In this document: piece after piece, positions 46,181 through 55,003 of the stretch
Layout: each line of letters begins with the position of its first letter
Position numbering within the stretch: the first letter of the stretch is position 1
Assembly: GCF_900099815.1 (NCBI RefSeq)
Contig: NZ_FNCW01000005.1
Location: 124,001-188,000, forward strand
From: Psychroflexus sediminis
GTDB taxonomy: Bacteria; Bacteroidota; Bacteroidia; Flavobacteriales; Flavobacteriaceae
Direction: 5' to 3'
Length of the DNA stretch: 64,000 nucleotides
Notes under the pieces: generated by a model
Database searches by the model: none
Seen by the model: only the letters and a program-made list of their open reading frames with translations
What the model was told of the DNA's origin: nothing
Program-made: the position numbers and the translations under genes

Positions 46181-47209
46181 TTAATTTTTTGTGTGTTCAC
46201 TCGATAAGTTCATAAATTGAAATTTTGTGTGTTGCTGGTAAACATCATCTTTTTTCAAAATAGCAGATGGAAAATCATCAAGGTTGGGAGCATCGGGAAA
46301 GGCCTGGGTTTCAAAACAAATCCCACTGGTCTTATGGTAGTTTATTTGGCCTTTTGATGTTAATTTGGAATCTATTTTTCCACCTACATAGACTTGCAGA
46401 CAAGGCTGATTGGTATAAACTTTCATGTGCAAATCGTTTTTTTTACTTTTTAGTTCTGCCGCTAAATCGTTTTCGAAATCCAGCACAAACGCATCGTCGA
46501 TCTGACTAGGAACCGGTTTGAATTTTGAGAAATTACAGGGGTGATTTTCTAGCGAAATCCGTTGACCCGTAGGTACATTTTCCTCATCTGTTTCTAAAAC
46601 TTTATCAGCCTTAATCTTCAGTTCCTGGTGGGTCACATCCCCTTGATGCCCGTCAAGATTAAAATAAGAATGTTGCGTTAGATTGACCAAAGTATCTTCC
46701 GAAGAAGTTGCCTGGTAGTGAATAACTAACTCGCCCTTTAAAGTCAATCTATACCTGACTTCAACTTTGAGCTCTCCTGGATAGTTTTGGTCCATATGAG
46801 GACTGGTTATTGCGAAGGTAATAGAAGGTTCATCTCCCACTGTTTGTGAACTAACAGACCATATTTTATTACTAAAGCCTTGTGTTCCTCCATGAAGGTG
46901 ATGATCCCCTAAATTCTTATCGAGTTGAATAATTCTACCGTTCAATTCAAATTCGGCATTTCTTATTCTCCCGGCAAAACGACCAACTACAGCTCCAAAA
47001 TAAGGAGCATGACCAAACTCAAAAGAATTTACATAATCTCCTGGTGAATTAAATCCTAAAACCACCTCAACAAGGCTGCGATTTTGAAGTGGGACTTTTA
47101 AAGAGCTTATGGTCGCTCCATAGTTAAGCACCCTCAACTGCATCCCTGTTTTGGAGGTGAGAACAAATTCCTGAATTGATGCTATTTGATTTTTAATTTC
47201 TATCGACAT
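46181..47209 (-). CDS. galM: Aldose 1-epimerase (galactose mutarotase)
   Basis: GalM converts beta- to alpha-galactose for galactokinase. The ATG at 47209 gives a 342-residue protein; a longer frame begins inside the operator region and is rejected. Family marks: NYGATISSLKVP, GRFAGRIRNAEFELNG, HLHGGTQGF, and the catalytic Glu in CFETQAFPDAPN with His in LTQHSYFNLDG. It is first in the six-gene operon, directly downstream of the shared regulatory region with the GntR gene. Confidence 0.94.
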   Translation of the reverse strand: MSIEIKNQIASIQEFVLTSKTGMQLRVLNYGATISSLKVPLQNRSLVEVVLGFNSPGDYVNSFEFGHAPYFGAVVGRFAGRIRNAEFELNGRIIQLDKNLGDHHLHGGTQGFSNKIWSVSSQTVGDEPSITFAITSPHMDQNYPGELKVEVRYRLTLKGELVIHYQATSSEDTLVNLTQHSYFNLDGHQGDVTHQELKIKADKVLETDEENVPTGQRISLENHPCNFSKFKPVPSQIDDAFVLDFENDLAAELKSKKNDLHMKVYTNQPCLQVYVGGKIDSKLTSKGQINYHKTSGICFETQAFPDAPNLDDFPSAILKKDDVYQQHTKFQFMNLSSEHTKN

Positions 47210-47217
47210 CGTTTTAG

Positions 47218-47226
47218 CAAAAATTA
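47218..47226 (-). promoter_or_regulatory. Possible -7 element of the galM operon
   Basis: Minus-strand TAATTTTTG followed by C resembles TAnnTTTG with one extra spacer base, 8 nt before the galM ATG. Confidence 0.35.
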
Positions 47227-47248
47227 GATTTATATTTGAATAATTCTT

Positions 47249-47286
47249 ACCAGTACCTACCAGTTTGAGTTGGAGTTCCAACCAGT
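47249..47286. promoter_or_regulatory. Operator-like ACCAGT triple repeat between galM and the GntR gene
   Basis: ACCAGT occurs at 47249, 47259 and 47281 in the same orientation, with start-to-start spacings of 10 and 22 nt (one and two helical turns). A palindrome TTGGA-GT-TCCAA (47270-47281) lies between the last two. The block sits in the 91-nt divergent region, where the adjacent GntR-type regulator would be expected to bind. Confidence 0.55.
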
Positions 47287-47300
47287 TTAATTCTCATGCT

Positions 47301-48299
47301 ATGACATCCATTTTTAAAAAACCCAATATCAACTCTCCTAAATATAGCTATATAATAAAATCTATAGAAGAAGCTATTTCTGAACGAGCACTAATCAAAG
47401 GAGACAAGCTACCTTCATTAAATAAGGTTTGTATGGAGCTCCAGGTTTCTAGAGATACTGTACTGATTGCTTATCATGAATTGAAAAAGAGAGGAATTGT
47501 CTATTCCATTCTGGGTAAGGGTTATTATATAAAAAGCAGTGACGTGAATTTTGAAAAGCGGTTTTTTCTGTTATTTGATGAACTCAACAGCTTTAAGGAA
47601 GACTTGTACACCTCACTACTTAAGGAGCTGGGAGATAAAGCAGAAGTGGATATTTACTTTCATCATTTCAATAGAAAAATGTTTAAAAAACTGGTAAATG
47701 ATAGCAAGGGTAATTATTCAAAATATATCATCATGCCTACAAAATTCGAGGATGCCAGGATCGATATTTCCAGCCTGCCTGTGGAGGATGTCTATATTTT
47801 GGACCAAACCCATTCATCATTGATGCAGTACCCCGGTGTATTTCAAAATTTCTCCAAAGACATATTTAAAGCGCTGATTAAAGGATTAGATAAGTTAAAA
47901 ACTTATCAGCATTTAAAATTGATTTATCCTGGCAATAAAGAACCAGAAGGTATGGTTTTAGGTTTTCAGCAGTTTGCAAAAGCCTACCGGTTTCCATATT
48001 CCATTCAAACTAATTTTTTTGAAGAAGAAATTAAACACCACACCGTTTACATCGTTCCAAGCGATAGAGATTTGGTGAGCATTATAGAGCAATCTAAGCG
48101 ACAAAACTTAAGTATTGGAAAAGATTTTGGTATCATCTCCTACAATGACACCGTTTTAAAAAAAGTGGTCGAAAACGGAATCACAACTATTTCTACAGAT
48201 TTTAAGGCAATGGGGAGCATTCTGGCACAAATGCTGCTCAATAATTCCAAGGAGCAGGTAGAAAATGAGTGTGAATTAATTTTGAGGAATTCTCTTTAA
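47301..48299 (+). CDS. GntR-family regulator with periplasmic-binding-protein-like sensor domain
   Basis: ATG 47301 gives 332 residues. The N-terminal winged helix of the GntR type (about residues 10-75: SIEEAISERALIKGDKLPSLNKVCMELQVSRDTVLIAYHELKKRGIV) is joined to a LacI/PBP1-like ligand domain (about 80-330), as in AraR-type regulators. Divergence from the galactan/galactose operon and the repeats in between suggest that it controls that operon in response to galactose or an oligosaccharide. Repressor or activator cannot be decided from sequence. Confidence 0.9.
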   Translation: MTSIFKKPNINSPKYSYIIKSIEEAISERALIKGDKLPSLNKVCMELQVSRDTVLIAYHELKKRGIVYSILGKGYYIKSSDVNFEKRFFLLFDELNSFKEDLYTSLLKELGDKAEVDIYFHHFNRKMFKKLVNDSKGNYSKYIIMPTKFEDARIDISSLPVEDVYILDQTHSSLMQYPGVFQNFSKDIFKALIKGLDKLKTYQHLKLIYPGNKEPEGMVLGFQQFAKAYRFPYSIQTNFFEEEIKHHTVYIVPSDRDLVSIIEQSKRQNLSIGKDFGIISYNDTVLKKVVENGITTISTDFKAMGSILAQMLLNNSKEQVENECELILRNSL

Positions 48300-48356
48300 A
48301 ATCTGAAAAGCTTAATCCAATAAAATTTCTATTTTTATCCACTCAAACTCTATTTT

Positions 48357-49181
48357 ATGAAACAGTATCACGATCTTATTTCTCATATTCTTGAAAACGG
48401 AGTCCAAAAAGGTGACAGAACAGGTACTGGAACTAAAAGTGTGTTTGGTTACCAAATGAGATTTGATCTAAGCGAGGGTTTCCCTTTGGTGACGACCAAA
48501 AAAATTCATCTCAAATCCATCATCTATGAACTCTTGTGGTTTCTAAAAGGAGATACCAACATTAAGTATTTACAAGACAATGGGGTGAAAATCTGGAATG
48601 AGTGGGCTGATGAAGATGGAGATTTAGGGCCTGTGTATGGTCATCAGTGGAGAAACTGGAATTCTGAAGATATCGACCAAATTAAAGAGTTGATTCATAC
48701 TTTAAAAACCAACCCTAATAGTCGCAGAATGATGGTTTCAGCTTGGAATCCAAGCGTGATGCCTGATACTTCAAAGTCTTTTGAAAACAATGTAGCTAAC
48801 GGAAAAGCTGCACTTCCGCCTTGCCATGCCTTTTTTCAATTTTACGTAGCAGACGGGAAATTATCCTGTCAATTATACCAAAGAAGTGCCGATGTTTTTT
48901 TGGGTGTTCCTTTCAATATTGCTTCTTACGCCTTATTTACGATGATGGTTGCGCAGGTTTGTGATTTGGAATTAGGTGATTTCATACATACTTTTGGTGA
49001 TGCTCACATTTATAACAATCATTTTGAACAGGTTGAACTTCAGCTTTCCAGAACGCCCAGAGCCTTACCAACAATGAAGTTAAATCCCGAGGTAGAGTCC
49101 ATTTTCGATTTTAAATTTGAAGACTTTACGCTTGAAAATTATGACCCTCACCCACATATCAAGGGTAAAGTCGCTATTTAA
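48357..49181 (+). CDS. thyA: Thymidylate synthase
   Basis: ThyA methylates dUMP to dTMP using methylene-tetrahydrofolate. The 274 residues show [27 protein letters not shown], catalytic Cys156 in [27 protein letters not shown] and DAHIYNNH. Dihydrofolate reductase, which regenerates its cofactor, lies about 4 kb downstream on the same strand. Confidence 0.97.
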   Translation: MKQYHDLISHILENGVQKGDRTGTGTKSVFGYQMRFDLSEGFPLVTTKKIHLKSIIYELLWFLKGDTNIKYLQDNGVKIWNEWADEDGDLGPVYGHQWRNWNSEDIDQIKELIHTLKTNPNSRRMMVSAWNPSVMPDTSKSFENNVANGKAALPPCHAFFQFYVADGKLSCQLYQRSADVFLGVPFNIASYALFTMMVAQVCDLELGDFIHTFGDAHIYNNHFEQVELQLSRTPRALPTMKLNPEVESIFDFKFEDFTLENYDPHPHIKGKVAI

Positions 49182-49255
49182 ATTTTGGTTAATTGTTCAG
49201 TGTGAACTATATCAACTACAGACTTTTTTAGTAAATTCAAAAAATAACCTATTTC

Positions 49256-50398
49256 ATGATTCAGGAATTTATTGAAACAAGGGCATATTCAGAAAAACTC
49301 TGTAAACCTTTGCAAACCGAAGACTTTGTCATACAGCCTGTTGAATTTGTATCTCCTACTAAATGGCATTTGGCGCATACTACCTGGTTTTTTGAGGTAT
49401 TTATCTTAACTCAATTCAAAACAGATTATAAGCTTTACCATAAAGATTATCCTTACCTCTTCAACAGCTACTATGAAGCCAAAGGAGATCGAGTGTCCAG
49501 AGCTCATCGCGGAAACTTATCTCGCCCCACTGTAGACGAAATTTTCCAGTACAGAACCTATGTCACCAAAGCTTTGAAGGAACTACTTAGCTCTTCAGAA
49601 GAAAAAGAACTTTTAAACCTTGTTGAAATTGGTATTCACCATGAAAAACAACACCAGGAACTCCTTTTGATGGATATCAAGTATTGTTTTGGTCATCACC
49701 CCCTTCACCCTGTTTATGACAGCAATTTTGATGAAAAATCCTCTGAGGATGCTACACAAAACTGGCTGAGTATAAAAGAGGGACTTTACAAAATTGGTCA
49801 CCAGGGAGACGGGTTTTGCTATGATAATGAGACTGAAAGGCATCAGGTATTTTTACAGGATTTTGAAATAAGTAAGCGTTTGGTAAACAACGGGGAGTTC
49901 CTGCAGTTCATGGAAGACGGGGGCTATAAAGATCCCCTGCTATGGCATGCGGAGGCCTGGGACTGGCTTCAAAATGAAAACATAGAACATCCGCTCTATT
50001 GGCATAAATCCGAAGGAACCTGGAAAGAATTTAAATTAAGTGGTCTAAACCCGCTTGATCTGAAGGAGAACCTGAGTCACGTCTCTTATTATGAAGCGGC
50101 TGCTTTTGCCCAATGGAAAGGCTGCAGACTTCCAACAGAATTTGAGTGGGAAGTTGCTCAGGTTCAGTTTTCCTGGGGAAAACGCTGGGAATGGACCGAA
50201 AGCGCCTATCTCCCTTATCCCAACTATAAAAAAGCGCCTGGAGCCCTTGGAGAATACAATGGTAAATTTATGGTCAACCAAAAAGTACTCCGGGGAGGTT
50301 CGGCATTCACCTCAAACAACCACACCAGAAAAACATATAGAAATTTTTTTCATCCCTATATGAGATGGCAACAAAATGGTGTAAGACTAGCTAAATAA
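49256..50398 (+). CDS. egtB: EgtB-like iron-dependent sulfoxide synthase (ergothioneine type)
   Basis: EgtB joins trimethylhistidine (hercynine) to a Cys or gamma-Glu-Cys thiol with O2 at a non-haem iron. The 380 residues have an N-terminal DinB-like domain with the iron ligands His41-like (KWHLAH) and the HxxxH pair His129/His133 (HHEKQHQ), and a C-terminal formylglycine-generating-like domain (GDGFCYDNETERHQVF, CRLPTEFEWEVA, VLRGGSAFTSNNHTRKTYRNFF). It is short compared with some EgtB proteins. egtD follows after 15 nt. Thiol donor not determinable; the ovothiol branch (OvoA) is the alternative but lacks the C-terminal methyltransferase here. Confidence 0.9.
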   Translation: MIQEFIETRAYSEKLCKPLQTEDFVIQPVEFVSPTKWHLAHTTWFFEVFILTQFKTDYKLYHKDYPYLFNSYYEAKGDRVSRAHRGNLSRPTVDEIFQYRTYVTKALKELLSSSEEKELLNLVEIGIHHEKQHQELLLMDIKYCFGHHPLHPVYDSNFDEKSSEDATQNWLSIKEGLYKIGHQGDGFCYDNETERHQVFLQDFEISKRLVNNGEFLQFMEDGGYKDPLLWHAEAWDWLQNENIEHPLYWHKSEGTWKEFKLSGLNPLDLKENLSHVSYYEAAAFAQWKGCRLPTEFEWEVAQVQFSWGKRWEWTESAYLPYPNYKKAPGALGEYNGKFMVNQKVLRGGSAFTSNNHTRKTYRNFFHPYMRWQQNGVRLAK

Positions 50399-50413
50399 TT
50401 CGACAAAAACTAC

Positions 50414-51382
50414 ATGGAATCTACGAGAAAACCAACCACCCTTACCGCATTTGAAAAAGATGTCATCTCAGGACTTAATGATTATCCGAAGCACCTGTCC
50501 TCCAGATTTATTTATGATCAAAATGGAGACAAATTATTTCAGGAAATCATGGCTATGCCAGAATACTATTTGACTGAATGTGAATACAATATACTAAAAA
50601 ATCAGTCGGATTTAATTGCTGAAAAATTCAATCTAAAAAGCGGCTTCGATCTCATAGAACTGGGCGCCGGGGATGGAAAAAAAACAAAATTACTTTTAAG
50701 CCATTTATCTGAAATTGACGCAAACTTCACTTATCTGCCCGTAGATATAAGTCAGAATGCACTGGATGAACTTGGAACTGCCCTGGAAAGAGAACTTCCA
50801 AAAGTGAATTTTGAACTCTTGCAGGGAAGCTACTTTGACGTCTTAAATCAGTTATCCAGTTACAATAAAAGACAAAAGATCGTTTTGGTATTGGGCTCAA
50901 ACATTGGAAACCTGATGCATAGTGATGCCATTGATTTTCTGAAAAAGATTCAGAAAAACATGTCTTCTGAAGATTTGCTTTTTATGGGGTTTGACCAGAA
51001 AAAGCATCCACAGATTGTACTGGATGCCTACAATGACTCCAAAGGCATCACTGAGGCCTTTAATAAAAATTTACTGGTAAGAATTAACCGCGAATTAGAT
51101 GCAGATTTCAACCTTGAAGCTTTCTTTCACTGGGAAACCTACGATCCGGAAACTGGCACAGCCAAGAGTTTCCTGGTAAGCAAAGCAGATCAGGACGTGA
51201 GAATCGCCAATCTGGACCTTGATGTCCACTTTAAGGCCTGGGAAACAATACATACAGAAATATCTCAAAAATATGATGATGATACGGTAGAATGGCTGGC
51301 TTCTAAAGCCAGTCTGAATATTGACAAGATTTTTGAGAGCGAGAATGGGTTTTACAAAAATTATACCTTTAAAAAAATATAA
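50414..51382 (+). CDS. egtD: L-histidine N-alpha-methyltransferase
   Basis: EgtD makes hercynine by methylating the alpha-amino group of histidine three times with S-adenosylmethionine. The 322 residues start with the family's FEKDVISGLNDYPKHLSSRFIYDQNGDKLFQEI-like segment, the SAM motif ELGAGDG (residues 82-88), and VLVLGSNIGNL; the FLVSK..D region and EN-GFYKNYTF end match the family. It lies 2 nt before the DUF427 gene. Confidence 0.93.
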   Translation: MESTRKPTTLTAFEKDVISGLNDYPKHLSSRFIYDQNGDKLFQEIMAMPEYYLTECEYNILKNQSDLIAEKFNLKSGFDLIELGAGDGKKTKLLLSHLSEIDANFTYLPVDISQNALDELGTALERELPKVNFELLQGSYFDVLNQLSSYNKRQKIVLVLGSNIGNLMHSDAIDFLKKIQKNMSSEDLLFMGFDQKKHPQIVLDAYNDSKGITEAFNKNLLVRINRELDADFNLEAFFHWETYDPETGTAKSFLVSKADQDVRIANLDLDVHFKAWETIHTEISQKYDDDTVEWLASKASLNIDKIFESENGFYKNYTFKKI

Positions 51383-51384
51383 GT

Positions 51385-51666
51385 ATGAAAGCGATTTGGA
51401 ATGGAGAAATCATAGCAGAAAGCGAAGATACCATCGTTATTGAAGGAAATCATTACTTTCCGCCTCAAAGCATCAATACCTCTTATTTTGAAGCATCAGA
51501 TTACCACACCCATTGTCCCTGGAAAGGAAAAGCATCATATTATACAATTTCGGTAGGTGGTAAGAAAAACGAAAATGCAGCCTGGTATTACCCGGACCCA
51601 AAACCGTCAGCAGAGGAAATTAAAGATTACGTGGCCTTTTGGAAAGGTGTCGAAGTTAATGATTAA
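51385..51666 (+). CDS. DUF427 family protein
   Basis: The 93 residues carry the DUF427 core: AIWNGEIIAES, VVIEGNHYFP-like, FEASDYHTHCPWKGKASYYTISVGG and AWYYPDPKPSAEEIKDYVAFWKGVEV. The fold is a small Met-x-x-Trp-type beta domain; function unknown. It ends the egtB-egtD unit, 2 nt after egtD, so a link to that pathway is possible by context. Confidence 0.9.
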   Translation: MKAIWNGEIIAESEDTIVIEGNHYFPPQSINTSYFEASDYHTHCPWKGKASYYTISVGGKKNENAAWYYPDPKPSAEEIKDYVAFWKGVEVND

Positions 51667-51671
51667 TCAAA

Positions 51672-52757
51672 TCAACTGAGTTCCTTTAAAGCTTTAAGCA
51701 AAGTCTCCAGGTCTTTATCAGTATTGAAATATTGAAAACCAACCCGGATTCTTCCGCCTCTAAAAGCTGATAGAATTCCTTTGTCTTTCAGTTTATCGAT
51801 ATGGGATTCTTCTCCCTTTAAGCTAAATATATTTTGATGAGCCTGCTTATCAATTATTTCCATGTCTAATAGATTTCGATTTATAAATTCTGCTTTTGCA
51901 AGTATAGAAAGCGCTTTGATTCTCGACTCTATAAAATCTATTCCAAGCGTTTTATAATGAAATTCCAAGGCAAATTTTAAGCTTGCCACAGCAATCACAT
52001 CATGATGACCAGGCTCTAAGAATCCCATAACTCTGGGCTTGCCATCTGGTTTAATGCTTAACGAGTTACTGCCAATTGTTCTGAACTCGTACCTTTCTAA
52101 AAAACTGCTTTTGAATAAGAAAAAAGCATTGCCAAGTCCGGCGTTTAACCACTTATAGCCACTGGAACCAAAGACGTCGAACGGGGAATTGCCGAAATCG
52201 AAGGCTTCACTTCCACAGTACTGGGTCGCATCGGCAATAAAACTGATGTCTGGAAATTCATCCTTTAATTCTTTTAAAGCTTTTACATCGAGTTGTAAGC
52301 CACTTATATATTGCGTCATGCTGAATATGAAGAAATCAGGCTTAACTTCCGCAAACGCTTGCCTTAAGTTTTCATAAAGCTTGAGATCGATATCAACTTC
52401 AAAAACCTCAAAATTTCTGGATTTCACCGGTAAATTGACCGAGGGATAATCCTGAGCTAGCAAGACTACCTTGGACTGTTCGGGAAGATCATTCAATATA
52501 AAATTAAGTCCGGTTGAAAAGTTATTTAAAAGGCCAACAGCATCTTTTTTAGCATTATAAATTTCAGCAATGAGTTGTTTAGTATCCTCGACCAAAGACT
52601 CTTCATATTCATTACTAAAAAGACTCCCACGCAATCTGAAATCTTCTTCCAGTTCATGTATTTTAGACTGAACACTTGAAGACAGAATCCCGGTAAAAGG
52701 AGTATTGAGATAGGTGTAAGAAGATATGATCGGAAATTCTTTTTTTAAATTTGTCAT
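51672..52757 (-). CDS. Class V aminotransferase-fold PLP enzyme, possible EgtE-like lyase
   Basis: The 361-residue protein is a PLP-dependent enzyme of the class V (cysteine desulfurase/kynureninase) fold, with the aldimine region DATQYCG (about residues 203-209) and the PLP lysine in GSSGYKWLNAG (about residue 222). Its gene faces the egtB-egtD-DUF427 unit with a 5-nt gap. In ergothioneine synthesis EgtE, a PLP beta-lyase of this type, performs the last C-S cleavage. Its location makes that role plausible, but convergent orientation and sequence alone do not settle it; a selenocysteine lyase/cysteine desulfurase-like role is the alternative. Confidence 0.8.
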   Translation of the reverse strand: MTNLKKEFPIISSYTYLNTPFTGILSSSVQSKIHELEEDFRLRGSLFSNEYEESLVEDTKQLIAEIYNAKKDAVGLLNNFSTGLNFILNDLPEQSKVVLLAQDYPSVNLPVKSRNFEVFEVDIDLKLYENLRQAFAEVKPDFFIFSMTQYISGLQLDVKALKELKDEFPDISFIADATQYCGSEAFDFGNSPFDVFGSSGYKWLNAGLGNAFFLFKSSFLERYEFRTIGSNSLSIKPDGKPRVMGFLEPGHHDVIAVASLKFALEFHYKTLGIDFIESRIKALSILAKAEFINRNLLDMEIIDKQAHQNIFSLKGEESHIDKLKDKGILSAFRGGRIRVGFQYFNTDKDLETLLKALKELS

Positions 52758-52779
52758 GGGTAAGTAAACAAAGTATTAG

Positions 52780-52787
52780 TAAATTTG
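52780..52787 (+). promoter_or_regulatory. -7 promoter element before the 2TM gene
   Basis: TAAATTTG matches TAnnTTTG, 20 nt before the ATG at 52808. Confidence 0.5.
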
Positions 52788-52807
52788 AACTTCTAATATA
52801 CTTTAAA

Positions 52808-53203
52808 ATGGACTCGAAAAAAACGATTGACCCAGAGATTAAAGAACTTTACGAAAATGCGCATCAGCGTGTTAAGCAAAAGAAAAAATTAATGACCCAT
52901 GTGGTGATTTTCATTGCTGGGGCTGTTATTTTCATCGTTTTAAATGTTCTAATAGGCTACAAATCTGACTTTAGACCACTTGGTATGGATTGGTTTGTAA
53001 CTGCCATACTCATCTGGCTATTCTTCCTTATCATTCATGCCATAAACGTTTTTATGGTCAACAAATTAATGGGTAAAGAATGGGAAGAGAAGCAAATGAA
53101 TAGACTTGTAGAAAAACAACTTGAAAAAGTAAGCAAACTTCAAAAAAAGGTAGACAAAAAACATCCCATAGAAACAGAAAAAACCAAAAAGGAAGCAGAA
53201 TAA
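52808..53203 (+). CDS. 2TM domain-containing membrane protein
   Basis: ATG 52808 gives 131 residues; a longer frame upstream overlaps the divergent gene and is rejected. The protein matches the 2TM family: an N-terminal helix (EIKELYENAHQRVKQKKKLMTHVVIF), two membrane segments (about residues 29-50 and 66-90) and a basic coiled-coil-like C-terminus (QLEKVSKLQKKVDKK). Function unknown; some family members sit beside histidine kinases. It lies 7 nt before dfrA. Confidence 0.85.
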   Translation: MDSKKTIDPEIKELYENAHQRVKQKKKLMTHVVIFIAGAVIFIVLNVLIGYKSDFRPLGMDWFVTAILIWLFFLIIHAINVFMVNKLMGKEWEEKQMNRLVEKQLEKVSKLQKKVDKKHPIETEKTKKEAE

Positions 53204-53210
53204 AGAATAT

Positions 53211-53732
53211 ATGAAAATAACGATGGTTGCTGCAGCAGCAGAAAATAATGCCTTAGGCAAAGACAATGAATTGGTGTGGCATCTTCCAGACGACTTTAAG
53301 CGTTTTAAGGCCATTACTTCTCACCACCATATCATTATGGGTCGCAAAACTTTTGAAAGCTTTCCAAAATTATTACCCAACAGAAAACACATCGTTATTA
53401 CGCGCCAAAAAGATTATGAAAAAGAAGGGGCGGAGGTTGTACATAGTCTCGAAGAAGCCTTGAAATTTAGCTCTGATCAGGATGAAGTGTTTATCATAGG
53501 TGGCGGTGAAATATACAAACAGGCTTTACCTTATGCGGATAAAATTGAGCTTACCCGAGTTCATGACACCTTTGAGGCTGATGCTTATTTTCCTGAAATT
53601 GATGAGTCCAACTGGAAACTTATTCACTCTGAATACCATGGAAAAGACGAGCTTCATAAGCACGACTTTACTTATTTAACCTATATAAAATCCAAAAATC
53701 AACCCCAGCCTATCTCGACTATTCAAAATTAA
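53211..53732 (+). CDS. dfrA: Dihydrofolate reductase
   Basis: Reduces dihydrofolate to tetrahydrofolate with NADPH. The 173 residues show AAAENNALGKDNELVWHLPDDFKRFKAIT, IMGRKTFESFPKLLPNRKHIVITR and EVFIIGGGEIYKQALPYAD; the acidic active-site residue is the Asp in LPDDF. A short Gln/Pro-rich tail extends the usual length. With thyA upstream it forms the thymidylate cycle. Confidence 0.95.
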   Translation: MKITMVAAAAENNALGKDNELVWHLPDDFKRFKAITSHHHIIMGRKTFESFPKLLPNRKHIVITRQKDYEKEGAEVVHSLEEALKFSSDQDEVFIIGGGEIYKQALPYADKIELTRVHDTFEADAYFPEIDESNWKLIHSEYHGKDELHKHDFTYLTYIKSKNQPQPISTIQN

Positions 53733-53798
53733 ATATTAAAATACCTCTAAAACCTGTTAAGAAGTTTTTATAAGTTTCGTCTTAAAACATTAAAAAAT

Positions 53799-53806
53799 TA
53801 GTTTTG
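53799..53806 (+). promoter_or_regulatory. -7 promoter element before the BamA-like gene
   Basis: TAGTTTTG matches TAnnTTTG, 17 nt before the ATG; a near -33 element TTTC lies 20 nt upstream. Confidence 0.5.
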
Positions 53807-53823
53807 ACGAATATTTCTAACTT

Positions 53824-54996
53824 ATGAAAAAAACTTACGTATTTCTCATATTCTTAGCTTTCACCTTCAATATAAACGCAATTGCTCAAGATGAAGAGCC
53901 TGACAAGGGCACTTTTCAATTCCTGAAAGATTATGTCAATAGAATTGTAAACGATACCGTTTCACAAGAAAAATCTCAATTTTTCTTGTATCCAGTGGTT
54001 GGTTATAGACCAGAAACCGGAGTAGAGTTTGGAGTTACTTCACTCTATGTGTACTATGCTAAAGAAGATACAAGTAATCGCTTAAGTGAAATCAATGCTT
54101 ATGGATTCTTCACATTAAAATCTCAGTTCGGATTACGTGCTGATCATGCCATATATTCACATAAAGATAAGTGGTTTTTTTTAGGTGATCTTAATTTTGA
54201 GAAGTTTCCCATAAAATATTACGGTATTGGTAACAATGTCCCCGAAGATAACATTGCTCTGGTAGATGCCACGCAAATAAAAATAAGAGAACGCGTTTTA
54301 AGAAGACTCTTCAAAGATTTCTATATTGGTTTGGAAACAGATTTTGTAAGCCTTCGCAATGTCAAATTTGAGGACCCGGACGATAATAGTCAAACTGTCG
54401 ATTTTTCACTTCCATTTGGTGCGGAAGGAACTACAAACTTCGGAATAGGTGCCGGGCTTGTTTATGATGAGAGAAGAAATGTCCTAAATGAAAGAAATGC
54501 CTTTTTTAGTGAAGTTGCTTATTTAAATTACAACACGTTTTGGGAAAGCGAAGTAGAGTACAATAGCATTATTTCGGATACACGATTTTTTAAATCGATG
54601 AACAAAAGAGATGTTTTAGCCATGCAACTTTTGGGTGAATTCAATTTTGGAGGTAAAGTTCCCTTCAATCAGCTTTCGAAGATGGGGGGGCAATATATGA
54701 TGCGCGGCTATTTTCGCGGAAGATTTCGCGATGAAAATCAGATTGCTGCTCAGGTAGAGTATCGATTTCTACCTCTAGATCTTAGTTTTTCCAATCGATT
54801 AGGGGCAACTGTTTTTGCAGGAGTCGGAGAGGTATTTTCAGAATGGAATGAACTCCAGGTAAAGGATATCAAATGGTCTGCCGGGGTTGGAGCTAGGTTT
54901 TTACTCTTCCAGCAAAAAGATGTATACTTAAGAGTTGATTACGCTATTACACCCGATGAAAACGGATTTTATATTGGCGTTGGTGAGGCTTTCTAG
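53824..54996 (+). CDS. BamA/TamA-type outer-membrane beta-barrel protein
   Basis: The 390-residue protein has a signal peptide (cleaved near NAIAQ, residue 22), a short linker and a D15/Omp85-like barrel (from about residue 55, ending ...DENGFYIGVGEAF with a terminal Phe). The GGQYMMRGYFRGRFRD block is the family's L6-type loop with the conserved RGY-R motif. POTRA domains are missing, as in the short surface-antigen-like relatives. The substrate or partner is unknown. Confidence 0.85.
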   Translation: MKKTYVFLIFLAFTFNINAIAQDEEPDKGTFQFLKDYVNRIVNDTVSQEKSQFFLYPVVGYRPETGVEFGVTSLYVYYAKEDTSNRLSEINAYGFFTLKSQFGLRADHAIYSHKDKWFFLGDLNFEKFPIKYYGIGNNVPEDNIALVDATQIKIRERVLRRLFKDFYIGLETDFVSLRNVKFEDPDDNSQTVDFSLPFGAEGTTNFGIGAGLVYDERRNVLNERNAFFSEVAYLNYNTFWESEVEYNSIISDTRFFKSMNKRDVLAMQLLGEFNFGGKVPFNQLSKMGGQYMMRGYFRGRFRDENQIAAQVEYRFLPLDLSFSNRLGATVFAGVGEVFSEWNELQVKDIKWSAGVGARFLLFQQKDVYLRVDYAITPDENGFYIGVGEAF

Positions 54997-55003
54997 AAAA
55001 CCT

